Assembly: GCA_963795935.1 (NCBI GenBank)
Contig: CAWCJO010000013.1
Coordinates: 62,001 to 126,000, forward strand
Origin: JAICMB01 sp963795935
GTDB taxonomy: Bacteria; Acidobacteriota; Terriglobia; Bryobacterales; Bryobacteraceae
Direction: 5' to 3'
Length of the DNA stretch: 64,000 nt
Positions 17,801 through 25,765 of the stretch are shown piece by piece; the first letter of the stretch is position 1; each line of letters starts with the position of its first letter. Both the position numbers and the translations under genes were made by a program. Under the pieces are notes generated by a model that was not told the origin of the DNA, did no database searches, and saw only the letters and a list, made by a program, of their open reading frames with translations.

Positions 17801-17891
17801 TCGCGACGGGGGTTCCGAACGTACCGCCCCAAGCCACGCCGAGCAAAGGCGCGGCCAGAGCAAATTTCCACCAGTATCGGTTCAGCAGCAT
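14823..17891 (-). CDS. Exported beta-propeller protein with C-terminal TIGR03437-type domain
   Basis: 1022 residues. Signal peptide at 1-22 (KFALAAPLLGVAWG). Two YVTN/YncE-like propeller sections, about 25-345 and 455-650, are recognisable from repeats such as LALSPDGHYLLATHF and TTFDQRYLLVANN. They are separated by an Ig-like stretch, and a Ser-Pro-Gly-rich linker follows at about 690-730. The last 230 residues (NAADGASDIAPGGLISIYGQ, VSPSQINAQMPFEMAG, GVFRANVDG, VHKNDTLIIYLTGLG) match the C-terminal domain expanded in Solibacter-type Acidobacteria. It is probably a surface or periplasmic adhesion or scaffold protein; no enzymatic motif is seen. Confidence 0.8.
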   Translation of the reverse strand: MLLNRYWWKFALAAPLLGVAWGGTFGTPVAIGGEASDIALDTARGVLYIANFTANRIDVMSLANNTIQTSINVAAQPSSLALSPDGHYLLATHFDNFAAPPPPGNALTVIDLTTNGQQTFGLSNPPLGVAFGIDGRALVATTTDFLLFDPALGTTQEVGTVAGVVANTLPVPPATFPLQVTYASVAASGDGFTIYGIGGSTGAFTFRYDVATQVVRPGGIIVASGAFGPRVVSLNQDGSLMMAGWVMVDNYGRFTHLLPSANQINIGSTAFDSSRGVVYAQIPQTAGESPVLKILDRDNLAVLERLQLPENLSGKSILSSDGSTLYAVSASGVTVLPVGSLNQLPRIAPSQPDLIFRGNSCLRGVQTQTVNIVNPGGGAAARFTIASATPGVTVSPASGATPATVRVSVDPTAFQNQKGTSVAMLQISSPEAVNIPQSIRVLVNNPDPDERGTIVDVPGQLSDILADPVRSRFYILREDANQLLVFDANNDSQIATLKTGNVPMGMATTFDQRYLLVANNMSQLVSVYDLETLQPVSPIFIAGHTAHSIAASANAILAATTDYQGNGRVMALDLYSGTGSELPSLGIFTNTINPNSAVAASPNGSSILLAEADGNIMLYDANSGSFSASRKDFTSLAGAYAASSYGQYVVGNNLLNSSLVPQLQFGAGSNSSSGFWFVDQTGYYTTVPVAAAAPASGAGASGGGSSSTSPTPSATAAQYSSVPGMIQSMNLGASTPSVSLPTRMVEAPLLGTATNSFTRTVAPLYARNAIVNLTVSGFTALPWNYATSVAPPAIQSIVNAADGASDIAPGGLISIYGQQLSPVNIATNEIPIPTALADSCLTVNGLPVPILFVSPSQINAQMPFEMAGNVTMILRTPGGVSNNYNTTVLPGAPGVFRANVDGVGSGVPTIIRDSNNEIVTPSNPVHKNDTLIIYLTGLGITNPAVADGLPGPSSPLASAIVIPQITLGGTPLAPSYAGMAPGEVGVYQINAKVPPSTPSGLSIPLTIAQGAVSTTVQVRVVD

Positions 17892-18112
17892 AAATGCACT
17901 CCACTCATCAGATTTCTACTCATCTCTACGCAAATTTCTATTCATCTCCAGCCAAAGCAGGGCGCCGCACAAAGCCGCGTGCCCGCGCTACAGAGAGCCG
18001 GGCGCCTCGCGCCGACAGCGGACGCCCGCGGCCGCCTTTCAAGCCACGAATGAGGCGCGAGGGCGAGGCCGGCGCCTCACCCATTTACCTCAAGCCGGTC
18101 CGTTTTCCGGGA

Positions 18113-18205
18113 CTACTCCGCGCTCTTTTTGCGGCGCAGCACGATAACCCCGAGGAACAGGATTGCGAGCACTGCGCAAACGATGCGAATCGTCGATCCA
18201 TCCAT
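18113..18205 (-). CDS. 30-residue single-pass membrane peptide downstream of tadC
   Basis: An ATG at 18205 follows a textbook ribosome-binding site (AAAGGAG, about 8 nt upstream) and opens a 31-codon frame. The product has an N-terminal MDGSTIRIVCAV, a hydrophobic helix (about residues 7-23, AVLAILFLGVIVL) and a basic tail RRKKSAE. The small size and the quality of the ribosome-binding site make a real membrane peptide plausible. It lies 64 nt after the tadC stop on the same strand and could be the last gene of the Tad operon. It is not a Flp pilin: the prepilin-type cleavage motif is absent. No family is recognised. Confidence 0.5.
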   Translation of the reverse strand: MDGSTIRIVCAVLAILFLGVIVLRRKKSAE

Positions 18206-18269
18206 TCTGGTTTCTCCTTTCGTCGAATATTCCGTCTTAAAGCCCTGCCACGGGTCCACTGCCGTCGAT

Positions 18270-19190
18270 CTACATGTTGTTCATCATGGGGAGCAACTCC
18301 CGAATGATCTTCATAGCCACCGGCCCCACCGTAACCACGAATAAGGAAGGCAAGATACAGAAGAAAATTGGAAATACCAGCTTTACGCCCAACTTGGCGG
18401 CCTTTTCTTCGGCGATCTGGCGGGCCTGCACCCGCATATATTCAGAATGAGCGCGCAGGCTTTGCGAGATTCCCGTTCCGAAGCGGTCCGCCTGAATGAG
18501 CACGGCCACGAGCTTTTTGAGATCCTCGACAGCCGTGCGATCGGCCAGATTCCGCAGACTCTCGGCGCGGCGTTTGCCGGCTTTCAGCTCCAGGTTCACG
18601 ATCGCGAACTCCTCGCTGATTTCCGGGTGCGCCTTTTCGAGTTCCTTGGCGACTTGCAGAATGGCCTGATCGAGACCGAGTCCGGATTCCACGCACACCA
18701 CCATCAAATCCAGAGCGTTGGCCAATCCCACCTGGATTTTTTTCTGGCGCCGTTTGGCAAGCAGGCGAACGTACTCGTTGGGGCCGAAAAACCCGGCGGC
18801 GACCGCCGCCAGCACCCCGATGATTTTATTCGAGGGGTCCATGCGCGTGTTCGCCAGCAGAAAGAGCGCGGCCGCGGGCAGCGCCACTCCGAAGAGGGCT
18901 TTGGCCCCGTATAGCGCCTTGAGCGCGTTCTCCTGCCTTAAGCCGGCGCGAATCAGCCGGCGCTGCATGACCGTAACGTCTTTCGGCGAAGCCGGCACCA
19001 ACGCGCCCAGACGCTTGACCAGGTCGCGGAACAGCAGGCTGGGATGCGTCGGCGCATCCTCGTGGCGGTCGGCGACGACGCCCGCGACGCGCTCCATGGC
19101 CTCGCGCGGACGCACGTATAACTTCATTCCGATCAAGGAAAGCAGCACGGCCATGAGCAGGAATACGGCGCAACTGATTACGATGGCCAT
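18270..19190 (-). CDS. tadC: Tad pilus inner-membrane platform protein TadC (type II secretion F domain)
   Basis: 306 residues with N-terminal and C-terminal transmembrane helices and a central T2SS-F domain: LANALDLMVVCVESGLGLDQAI, VNLELKAGKRRAESLRNLADR and LIQADRFGTGISQSLR. TadC partners TadB to form the membrane platform on which the CpaF ATPase drives assembly of Flp-type pili. It sits 3 bp downstream of tadB. Frame intact and length normal. Confidence 0.9.
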   Translation of the reverse strand: MAIVISCAVFLLMAVLLSLIGMKLYVRPREAMERVAGVVADRHEDAPTHPSLLFRDLVKRLGALVPASPKDVTVMQRRLIRAGLRQENALKALYGAKALFGVALPAAALFLLANTRMDPSNKIIGVLAAVAAGFFGPNEYVRLLAKRRQKKIQVGLANALDLMVVCVESGLGLDQAILQVAKELEKAHPEISEEFAIVNLELKAGKRRAESLRNLADRTAVEDLKKLVAVLIQADRFGTGISQSLRAHSEYMRVQARQIAEEKAAKLGVKLVFPIFFCILPSLFVVTVGPVAMKIIRELLPMMNNM

Positions 19191-19193
19191 GGC

Positions 19194-20159
19194 TCAGATC
19201 TCGATTTTCACGATCTGCTTGATCACCAGGTAGCCGATGATTTGCAACAGGACCGCCGAGCCCAGCATGATCCGCCCCACGTCGTCGAGGAAGAAAAATC
19301 GGACATAATCGGGGTTGACGTAAAACATCAACACCGCGACGCCGAGGGGGATGCAGGTTAGAGCCAGCCCCGTCATGCGGCCGTGCGCGCTGATGGCCCG
19401 GATGCGTCCGCGAAGCTTGAAACGCTCGCGGATGACGTAAGCCAGTTTGTCGAGAATCTCGGCCAGATTGCCGCCCGTCCGTTTTTGCAGCAAAACAGCC
19501 GAAACAAAGAAGTGGACGTCTAAAGAGGGGATCCGCTTGGCGAGCTTCTGCAGCGCGACCTCGAGCGGCAGGCCCAGGTTATGCTCCTCAAAGGTCCGCC
19601 GGAACTCGCCGGCCAATGGTTCCTGAAATTCGCGGTGAATCATTTCAAGCGATACCGAAAAGGCGTGTCCGGCGCGCATGGAGCGGGAGACGAACTCTAA
19701 ACTTTCCGGAAAAAGCTCCTCGAAGCGCCGTAGCCGCTTCTTGCGCTTGCGGGTGACGAACAGGAGCGGGAGAGCGGCCCCGGCGAGGGCCGGGACGATC
19801 GCGAAGAGGCGCAGCTCGGCCGGCAAGAACATCCACCCCGCCACGGCCCCCGCCAAAAAAAGAAACATGCAAGCGTGGATCAGACGCGAGGCGTGCCACT
19901 TCAGGCCGGACTGCTCCAACAACTCCTGCAGGCGGCTCTGCAGCCGAAAGCGCTTCATCACGCCTGCCACGAGCAGGCCACCACGCGCCTCGGCGTGAAT
20001 CAGCGCGGGCGCGTCCTTGGAGCTCTTTTTTTTCGTTTTCGCGACGCCTAACAGGCGGGTCTTCAGACGTTCCAGGTCCGCCTGGCGGAACGCTTTGGAA
20101 CACGCCCACCACGCCAGTACGGCGCCCAGCCAAATCGCGATGGCAATCCACAGGAACAC
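19194..20159 (-). CDS. tadB: Tad pilus inner-membrane platform protein TadB
   Basis: 321 residues. N-terminal transmembrane helix, a further hydrophobic pair at about 90-130, then a T2SS-F domain (FPESLEFVSRSMRAGHAF, EEHNLGLPLEVALQKLAKRI, LLQKRTGGNLAEILDKLA) and two C-terminal helices. It pairs with TadC as the pilus assembly platform. Its ATG lies 3 bp after the cpaF stop, so translation is probably coupled. Confidence 0.9.
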   Translation of the reverse strand: MFLWIAIAIWLGAVLAWWACSKAFRQADLERLKTRLLGVAKTKKKSSKDAPALIHAEARGGLLVAGVMKRFRLQSRLQELLEQSGLKWHASRLIHACMFLFLAGAVAGWMFLPAELRLFAIVPALAGAALPLLFVTRKRKKRLRRFEELFPESLEFVSRSMRAGHAFSVSLEMIHREFQEPLAGEFRRTFEEHNLGLPLEVALQKLAKRIPSLDVHFFVSAVLLQKRTGGNLAEILDKLAYVIRERFKLRGRIRAISAHGRMTGLALTCIPLGVAVLMFYVNPDYVRFFFLDDVGRIMLGSAVLLQIIGYLVIKQIVKIEI

Positions 20160-20162
20160 GGC

Positions 20163-21524
20163 TTAGACCTCCACCACTTCATCGAACAAATCGGGTCGCA
20201 GCCGTATGCCGGCGGCCAAGAGTTTTTCGTAGAACTTCGGGCGGATGCCTGTCGCGGCGAAGCGGCCCACCACGTGTCCGTCCGGATTGAGCCCGCGCTT
20301 CTCGAACACAAAGATGTCTTGCAGCGTCACGACGTCGCCTTCCATGCCGGTCACCTCCGTCACGTTTACGACGCGGCGCGATCCATCGCTCATGCGCGAG
20401 GCCTGCACCAGGACGTGTACGGCGCTGGCAACCTGCTGGCGGATGGAGGTCAGTTGCATATTGGCGTTGGCGAGGGACACCATGACCTCCAGGCGCGAGA
20501 CGGCATCCCGCGGACTATTGGCGTGTACCGTCGTGAGCGAACCGTCATGGCCCGTGTTCATCGCCTGCAGCATGTCGAGAGCCTCCTCGCCGCGGACTTC
20601 GCCCACCACAATCCGGTCGGGGCGCATGCGCAGGCTGTTGACGAGCAACTCGCGCTGCCGCACGGCGCCGGAACCTTCGAGGTTGGGCGGACGCGTCTCC
20701 AACCGCACGACGTGGGGCTGCTTGAGCTGCAGCTCTGCGGCGTCTTCGATGGTGACGATGCGCTCTTTCGATCCTATGAAGGCCGAAAGCGCGTTGAGGA
20801 GCGTGGTTTTTCCGGCGCCCGTGCCGCCGGCAATGACGATATTAAGTTTCGCCTTCACCGCTCCCTCGAGCAATTCCATCATTCCAGGGGTCATGGCCTG
20901 CTTTTCGACCAGATCCGCGGGCATCAACTTGTCCGTACTGAAGCGCCGGATCGAGAGAATCGGGCCATCGACCGCCAGCGGCGGAATGATGGCGTTCACG
21001 CGCGAGCCGTCGCTCAATCGCGCGTCCACCATGGGCGTCGATTCATCCACCCGGCGTCCGACCTGCGATACGATCTTGTCGATGATGCGCAGAAGATGCG
21101 AATCATCCCGGAATGCGACGCTGGTCAGCTCCAGAAGTCCCTTGCGCTCCACGTAGACTTGTTTATGCGTGTTGACGAGAATGTCGGAAATGGTCGGATC
21201 CTGGAGCAGGGGCTCGAGTGGACCAAGGCCGAAAACCTCGTCGAGCACTTCGTCGCAGATCTGTTGCTTCTCAAGCGAGCTTAACAGCGTGGGCTCACTG
21301 TCGATCAGCGAGATGAGGGCTTGGCGGACCTCGCTCCGCACGCGCTGATTGTCGATCGCGGCCAGAGCTTCGAGATTGATCTTGTCGACCAATTTGCGAT
21401 GCAACGTGAACTTGAGCTCTTGATACTCCGGCTTGAGCAGCGCCTTCGAACGCCCGGAATTCTTCAGCAGCCGTTGTTCCCACGTGATCTGCTGGGCCGA
21501 TTTGGAGTCGAGATTGGGAAACAT
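20163..21524 (-). CDS. cpaF: Tad/Cpa pilus assembly ATPase CpaF (TadA)
   Basis: 453-residue secretion ATPase of the VirB11/CpaF type. Visible are GLGPLEPLLQDPTISDILVN at the N-domain, RVNAIIPPLAVDGPILSIRRF, Walker A GGTGAGKTT, RIVTIEDAAELQL (Asp box), RPDRIVVGEVRG (Walker B) and the His box TVHANSPRDAVSRLE. It hydrolyses ATP as a hexamer at the inner membrane to power Flp pilus extension. It lies between cpaE and tadB with gaps of 13 and 3 bp. Confidence 0.95.
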   Translation of the reverse strand: MFPNLDSKSAQQITWEQRLLKNSGRSKALLKPEYQELKFTLHRKLVDKINLEALAAIDNQRVRSEVRQALISLIDSEPTLLSSLEKQQICDEVLDEVFGLGPLEPLLQDPTISDILVNTHKQVYVERKGLLELTSVAFRDDSHLLRIIDKIVSQVGRRVDESTPMVDARLSDGSRVNAIIPPLAVDGPILSIRRFSTDKLMPADLVEKQAMTPGMMELLEGAVKAKLNIVIAGGTGAGKTTLLNALSAFIGSKERIVTIEDAAELQLKQPHVVRLETRPPNLEGSGAVRQRELLVNSLRMRPDRIVVGEVRGEEALDMLQAMNTGHDGSLTTVHANSPRDAVSRLEVMVSLANANMQLTSIRQQVASAVHVLVQASRMSDGSRRVVNVTEVTGMEGDVVTLQDIFVFEKRGLNPDGHVVGRFAATGIRPKFYEKLLAAGIRLRPDLFDEVVEV

Positions 21525-21537
21525 GGTATTAAATCGG

Positions 21538-22725
21538 TTACACTCGCGCCAGCGCCGGTTTCAGGTCCGGCACCTTGACCCTCGCCTCCGCGCCCGAGTG
21601 ACACAGCCGCGCGGCCATCGCTTCCACGGCCTTCGCCAAATCGCTGTGGCCGTCGACAGGCTGGCCGAGGGTGACGGCGCGGTGTAGCGGGAAATAGTCG
21701 TTCGGAACGCGCGAGTAAACCGCGCAGTTCAACAGCTTCTCGATTTCCGCAACGCCCAGCTCGTCGCGCTTCTCGACGCGGTTCATTAACATCTGGAAAC
21801 GGTCCTTCGGGAATCCCAGCTGATCGAGCAGATTGACCGCCTTGCGCGCCAGGTGCAGGCTGGGAAGCTCGGCGGTGGAAACCAGAAAGGCGCGATCGGA
21901 TTCGGAAATCGCCATCAGGCTGAGGCGTTGGAATACCACGGGTACGTCGACCAGGATCCAGTCGTAGTTCATGCGGGCATACTCGAGCACGGCATGGAGC
22001 CGGCCGGGATCGACGGAACCCGCGAACGGCGCGTCGGGCGCGCGCAGCACATCGATCCCGCCGCTTTCGGAAACTACCGAACACCACAGCGAGGGCGCCA
22101 GCCGGTCGGCGCTCTCGAGCGCATCGATCGCGGAGCGGTCGTGGCGCAGCTTCAGAAAAAAACCTGCCGTGCCGCCCATCAAATCGAAATCGGCGAGCAA
22201 CACCCGCTGCTTGGAGGCGCGCTGCAGCGCAAAGGCGGTCTGCATCGCGAGAGTGCTCGCGCCCGCGCCCGGCTTGGCGCTGGAAAATACGATGACCTTG
22301 CCGGGATCGGAGGCCATATCCGCTTCCGGTAGACGCATGCGCCGGAGGCGCGCGATCGCTTCCCGCTGGATGTCGGCGTCGAAAGGAGCGTGAAGAAATT
22401 CGCTGGCGCCCATGCGCAGGGAAAGAAGAATGGCGCGGGAGTCGTTCTCTTGGTGCAGGCCCACGACGTGCGGGGAGTGCGGCAGCGCCGCCGCAAAGCG
22501 GATCAGCTCCGCGGCGGCGGCCAGATCGGAGGCAAGATCGATCAGCAGCACCTCGGGCCGCAGTTGCCGTATGCGGATGTCCAGCGTTTGAGCCGAGGGA
22601 TAGCTCTTAAGATCGCTGAGGATCTCAAAAGCGCGCGTCCGCGGCAGGGTCGCCAGGAACGTTTCCGCCAGCTCCCGGCCGGGAGCCACCAGCAAGGCCG
22701 TTAATTCAGTCGCGCTCGCCCTCAT
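21538..22725 (-). CDS. cpaE: CpaE/TadZ-like pilus localisation ATPase
   Basis: 395 residues. The N-terminal 130 residues resemble a degenerate response-regulator receiver fold (VLLIDLASDL, VVGLHQEND, GASEFLHAPF). The rest is a MinD/ParA-type ATPase with deviant Walker A KPGAGAST, LLADFDLMGG and the switch-II-like WILVDVPVVF. TadZ/CpaE proteins place the secretion apparatus at the cell pole or other sites. It is fourth of the seven tad genes here, 27 bp after cpaC. Confidence 0.85.
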   Translation of the reverse strand: MRASATELTALLVAPGRELAETFLATLPRTRAFEILSDLKSYPSAQTLDIRIRQLRPEVLLIDLASDLAAAAELIRFAAALPHSPHVVGLHQENDSRAILLSLRMGASEFLHAPFDADIQREAIARLRRMRLPEADMASDPGKVIVFSSAKPGAGASTLAMQTAFALQRASKQRVLLADFDLMGGTAGFFLKLRHDRSAIDALESADRLAPSLWCSVVSESGGIDVLRAPDAPFAGSVDPGRLHAVLEYARMNYDWILVDVPVVFQRLSLMAISESDRAFLVSTAELPSLHLARKAVNLLDQLGFPKDRFQMLMNRVEKRDELGVAEIEKLLNCAVYSRVPNDYFPLHRAVTLGQPVDGHSDLAKAVEAMAARLCHSGAEARVKVPDLKPALARV

Positions 22726-22752
22726 AGATGTAAACTCGCCGTGCGCCCGGAG

Positions 22753-24081
22753 TTATCTCCTGACCGCTTTCTTGTCTTGAGCCGGCGGAAGAGGCGTCAG
22801 AAACTCCCGCGGCATCACCGGAATCGCTTTCGTATCGCCAGCCAGGAGCGGCTCCGTGATTTCGGGCGTGACCATTACGACCAGTTCGGTCTTGCTCTTA
22901 CTGAGATCCTTGCTCTTGAACAGATTTCCCAGAATCGGAAGACTCGCCAAACCCGGAATTCGGGAGGCGCTGTCGGTAACGCGGCTGTCAATCAGGCCGG
23001 CGATAATGAACGTCTGCCCTTCGCCCAGTTCTATATTCGTTTCCATCTTGCGAGTGGACAGAGCGGGAATTGTGAACCCGTTCAGATTGAGGGCGTTGGT
23101 GTAGTCTAGCGTGGAGACTTCCGGCCGCACGTACATCTTGATAGTGTGATTCGCAGTGACCGTGGGAGTGAAGGTGAGCTTCACGCCGAACTCCCGGAAC
23201 ATGATCGTAACGGACCCGGCGTTGGCGCCTCCCTGCAGAACGGGGACCGGGAACTCGCCCCCGACCAGGAAGCTGGCTTCCTTCCCGTTGGTGGTCACAA
23301 GGTTTGGTTCGGCCAAGATCTGCAGCAGATTGCGCCCCTGCAGCGCCTTGATGAAAGAACCGAGATTCAAATCCGGACGGAACGCAAAGATGTTGAGCGC
23401 CTGCGAAATCGAGAATTGGTTGGACTGCCCGGCGGCTCCCCCGATCTGGCTGGGGCTGGTGCTTCCGAATTGGCCCGTACTGACCTGTCCAATCGTGTTC
23501 GCCGCTCCCGTGGAAACGATGTTTACGGCGAACTGAGAGCTCGCGCTGCGGTCCAACTCCGCGAACTTGACCCGCAATAATACCTGTTTCTCCGCCGCCT
23601 GCGGCACAATCTGGAGATTGTTAACCACGTTCTTCGCAAACGGCGCCGCCAGAGCGGTGGCGCGCTCCGCGGTATCCTTGCTCGAAACGAGTCCCGTGAG
23701 CGCTAACGAATCCCGCGACGATTGCGCGCGTATCGTATCGCCTGGAAACGTGTCTTTCAGAAGCCGCCGCAAGGAATCGAGGTTTTGCTCTACCGTGATG
23801 TTGTAAAAATTCCGTTGGCCGGACTTGCTCCAAACCACCAGCGTCACGGTCCCGTAAGATTTGCCGTGGATCAGGATCTCCCGCGTCGTGACGGGAGAAG
23901 CGTCTACGATATCGGCATTGCTGGTCGAAATGCGGGACACGTCAGCCGGATAGTCGATGACAATGCTCTTGCCGACCGTAAGTTTAATTTCCTCGGGGCC
24001 GGACTGCGCCTTCATAAGCCCAGGGAGAAGGCAGGCAAACGCCGACACGCCTAGAATGGAAGCTCTTCTTCTTGAAATCAT
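22753..24081 (-). CDS. cpaC: Tad pilus outer-membrane secretin CpaC (RcpA)
   Basis: 442 residues from ATG 24081, chosen because it gives a signal peptide (RRRASILGVSAFACLLPGLMKAQ) and lies 2 bp after the cpaB stop. N-terminal pilus-and-BON-type domain (LTVGKSIVIDYPADVSRIS, SLALTGLVSSKDTAERA), then the secretin domain: LLQILAEPNLVTTNGKEASFLVGGEFP and, near the end, EGQTFIIAGLIDSR, GLASLPILGNLFKS and ELVVMVTPEI. It forms the outer-membrane channel through which the pilus passes. Confidence 0.92.
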   Translation of the reverse strand: MISRRRASILGVSAFACLLPGLMKAQSGPEEIKLTVGKSIVIDYPADVSRISTSNADIVDASPVTTREILIHGKSYGTVTLVVWSKSGQRNFYNITVEQNLDSLRRLLKDTFPGDTIRAQSSRDSLALTGLVSSKDTAERATALAAPFAKNVVNNLQIVPQAAEKQVLLRVKFAELDRSASSQFAVNIVSTGAANTIGQVSTGQFGSTSPSQIGGAAGQSNQFSISQALNIFAFRPDLNLGSFIKALQGRNLLQILAEPNLVTTNGKEASFLVGGEFPVPVLQGGANAGSVTIMFREFGVKLTFTPTVTANHTIKMYVRPEVSTLDYTNALNLNGFTIPALSTRKMETNIELGEGQTFIIAGLIDSRVTDSASRIPGLASLPILGNLFKSKDLSKSKTELVVMVTPEITEPLLAGDTKAIPVMPREFLTPLPPAQDKKAVRR

Positions 24082-24083
24082 AT

Positions 24084-24965
24084 TCACCTGCCCGGTTCGG
24101 CGGAACGGCCGCCAATCACTTCTACGCTTTTCTGAGTTCCGCGAATCACCACGATCTGGTCCGGTGGTGGAGGCGGAGGAGGAGGCTGGGGCGCCACGCT
24201 GAGCACCGGCCGGAAGCGCGGCCTCGCTTCCCCGCCCGGCTTGGGACGCTGCGGACGCATGCCGTACAGCTCGCTGATGTCGCGCCCCGGCGTCTTCTCG
24301 ATCCCCTGATCGCTGCCGTTGCGCAGAACAAGCTGTATATGACCTTCGTTGTTTGCAAGCGTCAGGGTTTCGGCCTGCTCCGGGTTCACAAGCAGAGTGA
24401 CGGTGGGCGCCTGGATGGCCTGCCCTTTGCCGTCCGCCTGGATGGTTGTGCCCGCCGAGAGCACGATGATGTTCTGCAGGCACGTCGACGTTACGACGCC
24501 ATTCAGCTCCGGCGGTCGACCCGTCACCAGGACATCGACCCTCATTCCGGGAAGCACGAAGCCGGCCACGCCCGCCACATCGTTCACCCGCACCGAAACT
24601 GCGCGCATCCCCACGGGAATGATCGGGGCGAGGCCGACGCCGCTGCCGCGCGCGGCCAAGCGGCCTTCGCGTAACGGCTCATCCATCAATATGGCGCCCA
24701 TGACCGGCCGATCGATGACCTCTTCCGGTTTTGAGAATGCGTCCTTCGGAAACGCGCTGGCCGCTATTTTCGCAACCTTAATATCGGTAGCTTTGATGGT
24801 TGCGCCGATGCCCAGCGGCCGCGAAGCTATAATCACGTCGCGCGTGACCCTGCCGGAATCCCCGCCCGTAGAAGGTCCGGCCTTGGTCATCTGATAGAGC
24901 ACCGTTGAAATGACCAGCGCAAACAAAAGGCTCACACCCAGCACCGTCAAGAACCTACGATCCAT
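24084..24965 (-). CDS. cpaB: Flp pilus assembly protein CpaB (RcpC)
   Basis: 293 residues. N-terminal membrane anchor (FLTVLGVSLLFALVISTVLY) followed by a SAF domain (VIIASRPLGIGATIKATDI, EPLREGRLAARGSGVGLAPIIPVGMRAVSVRV, GFVLPGMRVDVLVTG). RcpC-type proteins are periplasmic partners of the secretin. The C-terminal 60 residues are Arg-Pro-rich with a polyproline run. It is followed by cpaC with a 2-bp gap and preceded by cpaA across 60 bp. Confidence 0.88.
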   Translation of the reverse strand: MDRRFLTVLGVSLLFALVISTVLYQMTKAGPSTGGDSGRVTRDVIIASRPLGIGATIKATDIKVAKIAASAFPKDAFSKPEEVIDRPVMGAILMDEPLREGRLAARGSGVGLAPIIPVGMRAVSVRVNDVAGVAGFVLPGMRVDVLVTGRPPELNGVVTSTCLQNIIVLSAGTTIQADGKGQAIQAPTVTLLVNPEQAETLTLANNEGHIQLVLRNGSDQGIEKTPGRDISELYGMRPQRPKPGGEARPRFRPVLSVAPQPPPPPPPPDQIVVIRGTQKSVEVIGGRSAEPGR

Positions 24966-25025
24966 ATCCGTCTCCTCGTCCGCTCGGGGTCACTATCGTA
25001 TTTCCGCTTCGCATCGGCATCCCGG

Positions 25026-25502
25026 TCATGGCTTTGGGACTAAGCTCAACCACACGCCCGCCGCAATCGCCGGGGCATAGGGAATTGATTGGACCGCGCC
25101 GGCGCCGCGCCCCGCACTGGCGGCGCCATCAAATCCGCGCAGCCATCCCCGCAGAGCGCCGATTGCGATCGCCAGCGCCGCGAAGAGGCCGCCGCAAGCG
25201 GCCGTCCAGAGGGCCGCTTCCAGTAAGCGCCCTGCTCCCAGCACGGCCCCAAAACCCGCCATAAGCTTGATATCTCCTCCGCCCATTCCGCCGAGCGCAT
25301 AGAAGAGAAGGAAAACGCAAAAACCCGCGACCGCGCCGAGCAAGGAGGTCACTCCGCCCCGCCAGCCGCCAGACACGATATGCAGCGCCACGCCGGCCAG
25401 AAACGCGGCGGCGCAGATCCAGTTGGAGATCCGCCGGCGAACAAGGTCCTCGACCGTGGCGGCGACGCCGATTACGATGGCGATCCAGACCTGCGGCGTC
25501 AT
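25026..25502 (-). CDS. cpaA: Tad prepilin peptidase CpaA (TadV, type IV leader peptidase family)
   Basis: 158 residues from ATG 25502, preceded by GAGG. Four or five helices. Both catalytic aspartates of the aspartyl prepilin peptidases are visible: Asp19 in VEDLVRRRISNW and Asp77 in the GGGD motif (ALGGMGGGDIKLMAGFGA). It processes the leader of Flp pilins. Its start overlaps by 4 bp (ATGA) the stop of a small upstream gene at 25499-25765, which indicates translational coupling. No Flp pilin gene is visible in the window. Confidence 0.88.
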   Translation of the reverse strand: MTPQVWIAIVIGVAATVEDLVRRRISNWICAAAFLAGVALHIVSGGWRGGVTSLLGAVAGFCVFLLFYALGGMGGGDIKLMAGFGAVLGAGRLLEAALWTAACGGLFAALAIAIGALRGWLRGFDGAASAGRGAGAVQSIPYAPAIAAGVWLSLVPKP

Positions 25503-25765
25503 TGCCGTCCCTCTTTGGGCCGCCCCACTTTGCCGGGCCGGTTCGATTTGCGCGGCGCTCTCGCCGCGAGGCTGCGCGCGAAGCTCTCCGTGCTGAAAAG
25601 TAAAGGAGCCACAAATCCCGCTTGCAGCGCGAACTCGGCGAGCGCCTTGCCGGAAGGCAATCGCCAACTGCCACCGTCCAGCCATCCGATAGGAACCTGC
25701 GCGATCATGGATCGTTTCCCCCGCTGTTTTGCTTCCGACGAAAATTCCACCTTAGCCCCTCGCAT
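25499..25765 (-). CDS. 88-residue uncharacterised protein at the head of the Tad operon
   Basis: ATG 25765 lies 8 nt after a strong AGGAGA site, so I prefer it over the upstream in-frame start at 25813. The product has a polar N-terminus (MRGAKVEFSSEAKQRGKRS), a central stretch PSGKALAEFALQAGFVAPLLF that is only weakly hydrophobic, and a basic Pro-Lys-Arg tail. Its stop overlaps the cpaA start as ATGA, and its start overlaps the end of the upstream membrane-protein gene by 14 bp, so it is embedded in the operon. It lacks the Flp and TadE/TadF hallmarks that I know. Function unknown. Confidence 0.55.
   Translation of the reverse strand: MRGAKVEFSSEAKQRGKRSMIAQVPIGWLDGGSWRLPSGKALAEFALQAGFVAPLLFSTESFARSLAARAPRKSNRPGKVGRPKEGRQ

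Noticed and set aside
16413..18053. 546-codon open frame on the plus strand
   Set aside because: It lies antisense to the propeller gene, which has a signal peptide and family motifs. The product is Arg/His/Gly-rich without domains, as expected for the antisense of GC-rich coding DNA.
24082..24483. Long N-terminal extension of the cpaC secretin
   Set aside because: It overlaps cpaB in another frame and lacks domains; ATG 24081 gives a normal signal peptide right after the cpaB stop.
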